Shown: positions 1-6,250 of the stretch, piece by piece
Layout: the number at the start of each line of letters is the position of its first letter
Numbering within the stretch: position 1 is the first letter of the stretch
Notes under the pieces: model-generated
The model's input: only the letters and a program-made list of their open reading frames with translations
Database searches by the model: none
What the model was told of the DNA's origin: nothing
Origin: JAFGED01 sp964551295
Lineage (GTDB): Bacteria > Chloroflexota > Anaerolineae > B4-G1
DNA: 10,859 nucleotides
Direction of reading: 5' to 3'
Assembly: GCA_964551295.1 (NCBI GenBank)
Contig: CAZKDJ010000141.1
Location: forward strand, 1 to 10,859
Position numbers and translations under genes: made by a program

Positions 1-58
1 TTGGGAGACTCCTCGCTCCGCTCGGAGTGACGAAAATTGGATCTACTGAGTCTACTAA
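1..58. repeat. Partial copy of dispersed nested palindromic element
   Basis: Bases 1-50 are identical to 7991-8040, and identity stops at base 51. The block holds the right arm of a GTCA(T/C)TC-type palindrome and an outer end, TTGGATCTACTGAG. The left part of the element is cut off by the window edge, so this is probably the same kind of element as 7890-8042. Contigs often break at such repeats. Just beyond it, CTCTAG (59-64) and CTAGAG (91-96) form a small separate inverted repeat downstream of the regulator gene; it has no U-run and is not a clear terminator. Confidence 0.8.
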
Positions 59-106
59 CTCTAGTGGTTTTATCGGGTTTACGTCAAAAACTAGAGAATG
101 AGATAC

Positions 107-520
107 TCACTCGATAGTCAAATCTGCCAAGGTCGTGTTTTCCATCATCTCTGCTACGACATCGCGCACCTCCTTCATGACTTTCCGCAGGCCGCACGTG
201 TTCATATCGGGGCAGCCACAGGGTTCATAGGCCGTCTCACTGGTGCAGCTGACGGGTGACAACGGCCCATCCAATAGCCGCACCGCCTCTGCCAGTGTGA
301 TCTGCTCCGGGGGGCGGGCCAGGTAGTAGCCGCCCTTGGGCCCCTTGCGGCTGTGCACGATCTGCCCGTGCTTGAGGATGAGCATGATCTGCTCCAGAAA
401 CCTGGCCGGAATATTGTTCCGCTCGGCCAGTTCCTTGTTCGGCAGTGGGCCTTCGCCGTGATGCCTGGCCAAATCCTGCAAGGCCCGCAGGCCATATTCG
501 CCACGTTTGGATAGTTTCAT
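107..520 (-). CDS. Rrf2 family transcriptional regulator with IscR-like cysteine cluster
   Basis: A 137-residue protein of usual Rrf2 length. It opens with MKLSKRGEYGLRAL, the family's typical N-terminus, and carries the winged helix-turn-helix (about residues 1-70), including IPARFLEQIM and the wing KGPKGGYYLARP. Cysteines at about 92, 101, 103 and 109 lie where IscR, NsrR and RsrR bind an Fe-S cluster, so sensing of iron-sulfur status, redox or NO is likely (family knowledge; the exact signal is inferred). The gene diverges from the carotenoid hydroxylase across about 300 bases. A perfect 11-base palindrome, CGATTAAATCG (530-540), lies 10 bases before the start codon and could be an autoregulatory operator. 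No strong Shine-Dalgarno is visible. No cysteine desulfurase or other suf/isc gene is in view, so it should not be called IscR or SufR. Confidence 0.93.
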   Translation of the reverse strand: MKLSKRGEYGLRALQDLARHHGEGPLPNKELAERNNIPARFLEQIMLILKHGQIVHSRKGPKGGYYLARPPEQITLAEAVRLLDGPLSPVSCTSETAYEPCGCPDMNTCGLRKVMKEVRDVVAEMMENTTLADLTIE

Positions 521-702
521 AGCGTTCGCCGATTAAATCGAGAGATTTTGTCGTTTTTAAATCGCATTTTTTAATCAAGCTACCAGATAGCAGCTTGACC
601 GCTAACGCATCCGTTCCTTTAGGTTCTAGTATACTTTACGTGGCGACGGTTGGCATCGGGTAGAACGCCTATCTTTCTTCGCTACAGATAAGCGATTTTG
701 CC

Positions 703-708
703 TATAAT
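703..708 (+). promoter_or_regulatory. Candidate -10 box upstream of the CrtZ-like gene
   Basis: TATAAT is a perfect -10 hexamer about 20 bases before the inverted-repeat element and 110 bases before the hydroxylase frame. No good -35 lies at 16-18 bases (CGCTAC at 680-685), so this is a partial promoter call. If real, the palindromic element 729-850 would be transcribed as the 5' leader. Confidence 0.35.
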
Positions 709-728
709 CCACTGGATTCATCCATGTT

Positions 729-850
729 CAGCAATTCCCGTTATGGGAAAAAACGCCGGGCTGTAGCCGCGATTTCGCAATCGCGCAGGGTGTTTTTCGT
801 GGCAAGATGCGCGCGATTTGGAAATCGCGGCTACAAAACGGGAATTGCTG
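729..850. repeat. Nested inverted-repeat element overlapping a gene start
   Basis: Outer arms CAGCAATTCCCGTT (729-742) and AACGGGAATTGCTG (837-850) are perfect 14-base complements. Inner arms TGTAGCCGCGATTTC (762-776) and GAAATCGCGGCTACA (821-835) are perfect 15-base complements, continued imperfectly by GCAATCGCGC (777-786) and GCGCGATTTG (811-820). The central loop is 787-810. The whole 122 bases can fold as a cruciform or RNA hairpin. There is no transposase inside, so it resembles a MITE-like or REP/BIME-like passive element. Its right arm contains the first codons of the downstream reading frame. Confidence 0.8.
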
Positions 851-1300
851 TTAAACGTATTTGTTGCCATCAGCCTGGCGGTGTTTATGGAAGGGGTAGC
901 CTGGTTTACACACAAGCACGTCATGCACGGGTTTCTCTGGAACCTCCACCGGGATCATCACCGGCCCAAGCACCGCGGCTTGCAGAAGAACGATTGGTTT
1001 GCCGTTTTCTTCAGCCTGATCTCTATGGGCTCGATCGCCTCCGGTACGGCGAGCGGCGTGACGCTGCTGGTCAGCATCGGGGTGGGTATCGACCTCTATG
1101 GGGTGGGGTATTTCCTCTTCCACGACGTGATGTTCCACAAGCGGCTGCGCCGGTTTCGTCTCCCGCCGCGCGGACCTTACCTGCGCCGCATCGTTCACGC
1201 CCACTCGGTTCACCATCGCAACATCGAGAAAGAAGGGCAACCGCCCTATAGCTTCCTCTATGCCGGCCCCCAGTATGCGGTCGATGCGAAGGAGAGCTAG
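818..1300 (+). CDS. crtZ: CrtZ-like beta-carotene 3-hydroxylase (fatty acid hydroxylase superfamily)
   Basis: This is a membrane di-iron hydroxylase that adds 3-OH groups to carotenoid ionone rings, as in zeaxanthin formation. The histidine pattern of CrtZ is complete: HX4H (H32, H37), HX2HH (H44, H47, H48), HX4H (H102, H107) and HX2HH (H129, H132, H133). Hydrophobic stretches at about 10-30, 60-77 and 81-101 fit membrane helices, and HKHVMHGFLWNLHRDHH aligns well with known CrtZ. The 160-residue length is normal. The start is uncertain: TTG 818 lies in the right arm of the repeat 729-850, TTG 845 gives MLLNVF and fits homologue N-termini better, and ATG 887 would cut the first helix. No start has a good Shine-Dalgarno, so the element may have replaced the native start. 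No other crt gene is nearby, so the substrate is inferred. Confidence 0.82.
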   Translation: MEIAATKRELLLNVFVAISLAVFMEGVAWFTHKHVMHGFLWNLHRDHHRPKHRGLQKNDWFAVFFSLISMGSIASGTASGVTLLVSIGVGIDLYGVGYFLFHDVMFHKRLRRFRLPPRGPYLRRIVHAHSVHHRNIEKEGQPPYSFLYAGPQYAVDAKES

Positions 1301-1318
1301 AGCTTCTTTAAGGTTATG

Positions 1319-1346
1319 TTGACACCCCTGCGGGGGCGGGTATAAT
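1319..1346 (+). promoter_or_regulatory. Near-ideal sigma70 promoter for the HDAC-family gene
   Basis: TTGACA (1319-1324), a 16-base spacer and TATAAT (1341-1346) match both consensus hexamers exactly. Transcription would start near 1353, leaving a leader of only about 15 bases that still holds the Shine-Dalgarno AGGGGGA (1354-1360). The spacer contains the palindrome CCCCTGCGGGG (1325-1335), which could be a repressor site or coincidence in GC-rich DNA. Confidence 0.8.
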
Positions 1347-1367
1347 CAGGGGCAGGGGGAAAACCAC

Positions 1368-2396
1368 TTGACCACGGCCTACGTTTACGATCCGATCTAT
1401 CTGGAGCACGATTTCCCCTCTCACCCCGAGAACGCGCGCCGTTTGCAGCGCATTCTGGAGATGTTGGAGGAGGAGGACCTGCTGGGGCGTCTGACGCGCT
1501 TGAACCCTCGCCCGGCGACGGACGCAGAGTTGGAGCGCGTGCACGCGCCCGAGCACGTGGCCCGGGTGCGCCAGGTGGCCCGGTCGGGCGGCGGAAACCT
1601 TGACGCCGATACCTACGTCGCTCCGCGCTCGTACGACGCCGCGCTGATGGCCGCCGGTGGCCTGGTGCGCGCGGTGGAGGCGGTGCTGGCGGGCGAGATC
1701 GACAACGCATTTGCCCTGGTGCGTCCACCCGGTCACCACGCGACGCCCGCGCGGGCGATGGGCTTCTGCCTGTTCAACAACGTCGCCGTGGCGGCGCGGG
1801 CCGCGCTGGAGGCGGGCGGGGCGGAGCGTGTCTTGATCGTCGATTTCGACGTGCATCACGGCAACGGCACCGAGGCCATCTTTGATGATGACCCGGCGGT
1901 CTTTTACGCCTCCACCCATCAATACCCGTACTATCCCGGCACCGGTCACTGGAGCGAGATGGGGAGCGGCGTTGGGGAGGGAACTGTGCTTGACGTGCCG
2001 CTGCCGCCGGGAGTGGGTGACGCCGGCTATGCCCGGATCTTTTCTGAGTTGATCTGGCCTATGGCGGAGCGCTTTGGTCCCGACGTGATCCTCGTCTCTG
2101 CCGGTTACGACGCTCACTGGAACGATCCCCTGGCGCAGATGAACCTGTCGCTGGGTGGCTACGCCTGGCTGGAGCGCGAACTGGCGGACATGGCGGCCCG
2201 GCTGTGTGCGGGGCGGATCGTGTTCACACTCGAGGGCGGCTATCAGCTGGACGTGTTGGCCTGCGGCGTGCTCAACGCTTTCTACGCCATGCTGGGTGAG
2301 GATACCATCATCGATCCCTTTGGGCCGTCGCCTCACCCTGAGCGACCTGTGGATGAGTTGATCGTGCGTTTGAGAGAACTGCATGGCTTGAATTGA
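1368..2396 (+). CDS. Histone deacetylase family protein (AcuC / acetylpolyamine amidohydrolase-like)
   Basis: A Zn-dependent deacetylase of the arginase/deacetylase fold, 342 residues, a usual length for bacterial single-domain members. The visible active site is complete: the charge-relay pair in RPPGHHA (H123, H124), Zn ligands D161 and H163 in DFDVHHGNGT, Zn ligand D248 in SAGYDAHWNDP, and the transition-state tyrosine Y292 in LEGGYQ. It opens with YDPIYLEHDFPSHPENARR, typical of the family. The start is TTG 1368, set by the Shine-Dalgarno AGGGGGA seven bases upstream; no ATG upstream fits the promoter. Substrates in this family include acetyl-lysine, acetylpolyamines and acetoin-related targets. 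No acu genes or polyamine genes are nearby, so the substrate is open. Its stop codon overlaps the -35 of the next gene, which has its own promoter. Confidence 0.95.
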   Translation: MTTAYVYDPIYLEHDFPSHPENARRLQRILEMLEEEDLLGRLTRLNPRPATDAELERVHAPEHVARVRQVARSGGGNLDADTYVAPRSYDAALMAAGGLVRAVEAVLAGEIDNAFALVRPPGHHATPARAMGFCLFNNVAVAARAALEAGGAERVLIVDFDVHHGNGTEAIFDDDPAVFYASTHQYPYYPGTGHWSEMGSGVGEGTVLDVPLPPGVGDAGYARIFSELIWPMAERFGPDVILVSAGYDAHWNDPLAQMNLSLGGYAWLERELADMAARLCAGRIVFTLEGGYQLDVLACGVLNAFYAMLGEDTIIDPFGPSPHPERPVDELIVRLRELHGLN

Positions 2397-2421
2397 CTTT
2401 TTGTGCGAGACGGTGCATAAT
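2393..2421 (+). promoter_or_regulatory. Sigma70 promoter for the TPR-ndk operon
   Basis: TTGACT (2393-2398), a 17-base spacer and CATAAT (2416-2421) each differ from consensus by one base. The -35 overlaps the TGA stop of the upstream deacetylase. The expected start is near 2428, about 35 bases before the ATG, with the strong Shine-Dalgarno GGGGGGAG at 2452-2459. Confidence 0.75.
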
Positions 2422-2461
2422 CTAGGTGGTGCTGACGAGGCTGAATGAGTAGGGGGGAGCA

Positions 2462-5400
2462 ATGGCGGAGATTTCCCTTCAGGAGTATTACGGACAAATC
2501 GAGGATATGATCGATCAGGGCCGCTACGCACAGGCCGTGGCCCATGGAAAGCATGTCCTGGGCACGTATCCCAAGTACGTGGCGGGCTACCGTCTGCTGG
2601 GGCGGGCGATGCTTGAGGCGCGTCGGGATGAGGATGCCCTGGACATGTTCCTGCGTGTGCTCAGCGCCGACCCTGAGGACATGCTCTCGTGGGTGGCGAT
2701 GAGTGAGATATACGACCGCCGCGGCGAGTTGGATGCAGCGGTGTGGTGTCTGGAGCGGGCGTTCGAGCTGTCTGTCGACAACCAGTTGGTGGCAGAGGAG
2801 CTGCGTCAGCTCTACGGGCGACGCGATGGCGTCGAGCCCGAGCGCGTCGAACTCACTCGGGGGGCATTGGCCCGCCTCTACCTCAAAGGCGACTTGCTCT
2901 CTCGGTCGGTCAGTGAGTTCCGTACCCTTTTGGACGAGCAGCCTGATCGGGTAGACCTGGAGGTCGCGTTTGCCGAGGCCCTGTGGCGCAACGAGCAGCG
3001 TCTGGAGGCTTCGGAGGTCTGTCAGAGGATATTGGACAAGCTGCCCTACTGTCTGAAGGCCAACCTGCTGCTGGGCGAGATCTGGGTCAACAGCGGCCGC
3101 GAGGAGGGCCAGACGTATCTGCGGCGCGCCGAGGTTCTGGATCCGCAGAACGGGATGGCCCAGGCGTTATTCGGAGATGCGTCCCCTCTCCCGGCATACG
3201 ATGTGCGGATTGCTCCGTTTGATGAGCGTAAGCCGGCGGCCGAGGAGGAGCGTCCGGCTTGGATGGCTGAGGTCGAGTCTGCGTCCGTCGAGGGTCCGCC
3301 GCTAACCAAAGGGGAGGCCGCGTTGGTCGATATCGCCGCCGCCCTGGAGGCACAGATCGAGATCCCCTCTTGGTTGGAGGAGATCGATGTGAAAGAGGCT
3401 GAAGCTCCTGAGGTGCCGGCGTTTATGGCAGCCGCGGAGGAGCCTGCGGAGGTTGAGGAGCCAACTTTGGCTCTTGAGCCTGAGGAGGAAGAGGCTCCCG
3501 AGTGGCTGGCGGGTGTTGGTGAGGACCTGGGGGAACTTGTCCAGGCTGAAGAGGTAGAACAAGAGGGCGCAGTCAGCGAACAAGTTCCAGACTGGCTGGC
3601 GGAGGTGGGCGCTGAGTCTGTGGGTGAGTGGGAAGAGGCGCTTGGTGAGGAACAGGTCCCCGATTTCCTGTCCGAGATAGGCGCTGGGGCTTTTGCCGAG
3701 GAGGCAGCGCCGTCTGAGGAACAGGCTCCCGACTGGTTGGCGGGCCTTCGTGAACAAGCCGGCGAGGGTGCTGAAGAGTTATCCCCGGTGCAGCCAGCTC
3801 CGGCTGAGATACCGGATTGGATGCAGGAGCTTGCCCCGAGCGAAGTCGAGGAGGCCGCCCCGCCGGAGGCCGAGGCACCGGCTCCGAGCGCGGACAGGAT
3901 GGCCGAAGCCGAAGGGCCCGCGCCGGGCATGGCCGAGGAGCCCGCCCCTTCGTGGCTAGAGGGGCAGGAGATGCCGTCGGGCGAGGAGGCCTTGGCGTGG
4001 CTGGAGCAGTTGGCGGCGGGCAAGGAGGAGGAGCTGCAGGCGCAGGTCGAAGCGGAGATAGAGGCCCGTACTGCCGAGATCATGGGCCGTCCTAAAGCTG
4101 AAAAGCCGGCGGCCGAGGAGCCTGCCGCCGAGCAGGTTGTGGAGCCGGCCCCGGCGACGGAGGTGCCGCCAGCGCCGGCTGCGGCTGAGATACCGGATTG
4201 GGTGCAGGCGCTTGCCCCGAGTGCGGAAGAGGTGTCCGAGGCCGAGGGGCCTGTCCCGAGCGAAGTCGAGGGAGTTGTCCCGCCGGAGGCCGCCGTGGCG
4301 CCCGTTCTGGGTGCAGTCGAAGAGCCCACGCCGCCTACCGAGGAGCCTGTCCCGAGCGAAATAGAGGAAGCGTTCGGTTGGACGGCGTTTGGCGAGCCCG
4401 AGGCGGGTGTATCCGAGGAACTTGCTCCTAGCGAGGAAGAGGCCGCACCACCGTGGTTGGCGGGGGAGGAGATGCCCTCTGGCGAGGAGGCGTTGGCGTG
4501 GTTGGAACAGTTGACGGTGGGCAAGGAGGAGGAGCTGCAGGCGCAGGTTGAGGCCGAGGTAGAGGCCCGCACCGCCGAGATCATGGGCCGTCCTAAGGCT
4601 GAGAAGCCTGCCGCCGAGCAGATCGTGGCCGAGGAGGAAGAGCTTGCTCCGGCAGCGAAGGCCGCGGCGCCCGCTCTGGGCGCAGTCGAGGAACCCTCAC
4701 TGCCCGCCGAGGAGCCTGTCCCGAGCGAAATAGAGGAAGCGTTCGGCTGGACGGCGTTTGGTGAGCCCGAGGTGGGTGTATCCGAGGAGCTTGCTCCTAG
4801 CGCGGAAGAGGTCGCGCCGGCGATGGAGGAGGTGGAACCGGCAGTGCCTCCTATCCCGAGCGCGTACGAGGTGTCCGAGACCGAGGGAGCGGTGGGTTGG
4901 ACGGCGTTTGGTGAGCCCGAGGTGGGTGTAGNNNNNNNNNNGCCGGCGATGGAGGAGGCGGAACCGGCGGTGCTTCCTGTCATGTCGATCGAGGAGCCCA
5001 TTCCAAGCGCGGACGAGGTGTCCGAGGCCGAGGGAGCGTTCGGTTGGACGGCCTTCGGTGAGTCTGAGGTGTTTGCTCCGAGCGAGGTTGAACAGGCGGC
5101 CCAGGGGCCGGAGGAAGCGATACCACAGGCCCCCGTCGTGGGCGAGGTGCCGCCGCCGAGTGTGGTTGAGGAGGTCATGGCTAAGGCCGTGTCTGCGCCG
5201 ATGGTCGAGGAGATGGTCCCCAGTGAGGTTGAGGAAGTTGTCGTGCCTTCTGTGGAGGAGCCAGAGGCTGAGGTTCCAGTGGAGGAGGCGACTGCGCCGG
5301 CAGCCCCGCCCGCAGAGGTCGTTGAGCCCGAGGAGAGAGCCGCGCTACCTGTTGAAGCGGCTCCGCCGTCAAAGCCCAAACCGCTGGCTGTTGAGCCGGC

Positions 5401-5695
5401 TGATCCCTTCGCTGCCGAAAAGGCCTATCTGAAAGAGAATCCGCGTGATTATGATGCCCGGCTGAATCTGGCGCGCGCGCTGTGGCAGGCCGGCAGGCGT
5501 AGGGAAGCACTGGAGGCCTATAGCCGTCTGGTCCGTGCTGGCAAGGAACTGGATGTCGTAACCGCAGAGTTGGAGGAGTATCTGGAGCAGTGGCCGGACG
5601 TCAGCACGCAGCGGGTCCTGGGCGACGCTTACATGAAGAGCGATCAGTTGGAAAAGGCCCTGGCCCTTTATCGTCAAGCCTTGGAAAGTCTATAA
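2462..5695 (+). CDS. Large TPR protein with acidic Pro/Glu/Ala-rich repeat region
   Basis: At least 1077 residues in three parts. Residues about 1-245 are helical TPR repeats (for example GRYAQAVAHGKHVLGTYPKY and DEDALDMFLRVLSADPED). Residues about 246-975 are a very acidic, Pro/Ala/Glu/Val-rich, probably disordered region. Residues about 980-1077 are TPRs again (YDARLNLARALWQAGRRREA, then DQLEKALALYRQALESL). The middle carries about a dozen short Trp motifs of the form (P/A)-x-W-L/M-x-x-L/V between 3254 and 4520, two copies of a 55-codon block and four copies of GWTAFGE. No signal peptide or membrane helix is seen, so it is probably cytoplasmic. TPRs bind proteins, so a scaffold role is inferred; no function is known to me. 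ATG 2462 follows a strong Shine-Dalgarno. Ten N at 4932-4941 leave the true length unknown. It ends 12 bases before ndk, so co-transcription is likely. Confidence 0.88.
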   Translation: MAEISLQEYYGQIEDMIDQGRYAQAVAHGKHVLGTYPKYVAGYRLLGRAMLEARRDEDALDMFLRVLSADPEDMLSWVAMSEIYDRRGELDAAVWCLERAFELSVDNQLVAEELRQLYGRRDGVEPERVELTRGALARLYLKGDLLSRSVSEFRTLLDEQPDRVDLEVAFAEALWRNEQRLEASEVCQRILDKLPYCLKANLLLGEIWVNSGREEGQTYLRRAEVLDPQNGMAQALFGDASPLPAYDVRIAPFDERKPAAEEERPAWMAEVESASVEGPPLTKGEAALVDIAAALEAQIEIPSWLEEIDVKEAEAPEVPAFMAAAEEPAEVEEPTLALEPEEEEAPEWLAGVGEDLGELVQAEEVEQEGAVSEQVPDWLAEVGAESVGEWEEALGEEQVPDFLSEIGAGAFAEEAAPSEEQAPDWLAGLREQAGEGAEELSPVQPAPAEIPDWMQELAPSEVEEAAPPEAEAPAPSADRMAEAEGPAPGMAEEPAPSWLEGQEMPSGEEALAWLEQLAAGKEEELQAQVEAEIEARTAEIMGRPKAEKPAAEEPAAEQVVEPAPATEVPPAPAAAEIPDWVQALAPSAEEVSEAEGPVPSEVEGVVPPEAAVAPVLGAVEEPTPPTEEPVPSEIEEAFGWTAFGEPEAGVSEELAPSEEEAAPPWLAGEEMPSGEEALAWLEQLTVGKEEELQAQVEAEVEARTAEIMGRPKAEKPAAEQIVAEEEELAPAAKAAAPALGAVEEPSLPAEEPVPSEIEEAFGWTAFGEPEVGVSEELAPSAEEVAPAMEEVEPAVPPIPSAYEVSETEGAVGWTAFGEPEVGVXXXXPAMEEAEPAVLPVMSIEEPIPSADEVSEAEGAFGWTAFGESEVFAPSEVEQAAQGPEEAIPQAPVVGEVPPPSVVEEVMAKAVSAPMVEEMVPSEVEEVVVPSVEEPEAEVPVEEATAPAAPPAEVVEPEERAALPVEAAPPSKPKPLAVEPADPFAAEKAYLKENPRDYDARLNLARALWQAGRRREALEAYSRLVRAGKELDVVTAELEEYLEQWPDVSTQRVLGDAYMKSDQLEKALALYRQALESL
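3953..4618 (+). repeat. Two copies of a 55-codon in-frame repeat in the TPR protein
   Basis: Copies at 3953-4117 and 4454-4618 are exactly 501 bases apart and both 165 bases long. Each runs from the W of SWLEGQEM or PWLAGEEM through EALAWLEQL, KEEELQAQVEAE and EARTAEIMGRPKAEKPAAE. The EIMGRPKAEKP part is unchanged in protein and almost unchanged in DNA, which suggests recent duplication or gene conversion. The KEEELQAQVEAEIEARTAEI part is a likely amphipathic helix in an otherwise disordered region. Confidence 0.85.
4307..5062 (+). repeat. GWTAFGE repeat series in the TPR protein
   Basis: GWTAFGE is encoded at 4376-4396, 4745-4765, 4895-4915 and 5042-5062. The first two sit in a longer block starting with LGAVEEP at 4307 and 4676, offset 369 bases, with the shared core EEPVPSEIEEAFGWTAFGEP. 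Unequal spacing (369, 150, 147) shows nested partial duplications and not one clean tandem array. The gap of N falls directly after the third copy. Confidence 0.85.
4932..4941. other. Assembly gap (10 N) inside the repeat region
   Basis: Ten unresolved bases lie where two repeat copies were probably joined. The reading frame is kept across the gap. The upstream copy has 12 residues (SEELAPSAEEVA) between GEPEVGV and PAMEE, whereas here only four unknown codons are present. The true gap is therefore probably about 36 bases or a whole number of further repeat units. Confidence 0.95.
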
Positions 5696-5707
5696 CATGG
5701 GGAGGAA

Positions 5708-6163
5708 ATGAACTTGGAACGCACGCTGGTCATCATCAAACCTGACGCGGTACAGCGTGGGCTTATCGGGGAGATCGTTGGGCGCTTTGAGCGGCGCGGT
5801 CTGCGTATCGCTGGAATGAAGCTCATGCAGATTGACGAGTCGCTGGCTCGGCGTCATTACGCGATTCACGAGGGAAAGCCTTTTTACGAGCCGCTGATTC
5901 GCTACATTACCTCCAGCCCGGTCGTGGTGATGGTGCTGGAGGCGAACGACGCTATCGACATCGTGCGCCGCACGATGGGGGCCACCAACCCGGCCGAGGC
6001 TGCGCCGGGAACCATCCGTGCCGACTTTGGCCTGGAGATTGGACGCAACCTGGTGCACGGTTCCGATGGCCCCGATACGGCGGCCTTTGAAGTGCCCCTT
6101 TTCTTTGGCGAGGACGAACTCCTTGCGTACGGCCGGGACGTCGATCGCTGGATATTTGAGTAG
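5708..6163 (+). CDS. ndk: Nucleoside diphosphate kinase
   Basis: Transfers the gamma phosphate from ATP to NDPs and dNDPs through a phospho-histidine, balancing cytoplasmic nucleotide pools. The family signature is complete: ERTLVIIKPDAVQRG at the N-terminus, HYAIHEGKPFYEPLI, MGATNPAEAAPGTIRADFG, and the active-site motif NLVHGSD with the catalytic histidine at residue 117 counted from ATG. At 151 residues it is full length. The start needs a second look: GGAGG (5701-5705) is only two bases from ATG 5708 but eight from TTG 5714, which gives MERTLVIIKPD, the usual Ndk N-terminus. It lies 12 bases after the TPR gene and is followed by an intrinsic terminator, so it is the last gene of that operon. 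Confidence 0.98.
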   Translation: MNLERTLVIIKPDAVQRGLIGEIVGRFERRGLRIAGMKLMQIDESLARRHYAIHEGKPFYEPLIRYITSSPVVVMVLEANDAIDIVRRTMGATNPAEAAPGTIRADFGLEIGRNLVHGSDGPDTAAFEVPLFFGEDELLAYGRDVDRWIFE

Positions 6164-6189
6164 GATCACCAAGGGCTTGACTCGTTTTT

Positions 6190-6222
6190 GGGGTAGGTGC
6201 TCGCAAAGCCTGCCCCTTTTTT
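6190..6222 (+). terminator. Rho-independent terminator after ndk
   Basis: GGGGTAGG (6190-6197) pairs with CCTGCCCC (6209-6216) through eight pairs including one G-U. The loop is 11 bases and six T follow (6217-6222). It ends the TPR-ndk transcript. Only 28 bases separate it from the next gene's start, so that gene either has a promoter overlapping this region or depends on read-through. Confidence 0.85.
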
Positions 6223-6250
6223 GTGTGTGAGTTGGTAGGAGGGGGTGTAT

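Noticed and set aside
59..96. Terminator for the Rrf2 gene
   Set aside because: The CTCTAG/CTAGAG arms are short and no T-run follows in the direction of transcription.
1314..2531. 405-codon open frame antisense to the deacetylase
   Set aside because: The plus frame has complete HDAC catalytic motifs; the minus frame is a shadow of high-GC codon usage.
3953..5062. Possible CRISPR array
   Set aside because: Repeats are in frame, unequally spaced (501, 369, 150, 147 bases) and encode protein; there are no uniform repeats with unique spacers and no cas genes.
3046..5379. 777-codon open frame antisense to the TPR gene
   Set aside because: Produced by the GAG/GCC/GTG codon pattern of the plus-strand gene; its translation is Ser/Ala/Thr/Gly low complexity, it even runs across the N gap, and it has no homologue-like features.
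6177..6205. TTGACT as a -35 for the secreted-protein gene
   Set aside because: No acceptable -10 lies 15-19 bases downstream; CTCGCA at 17 bases does not fit.
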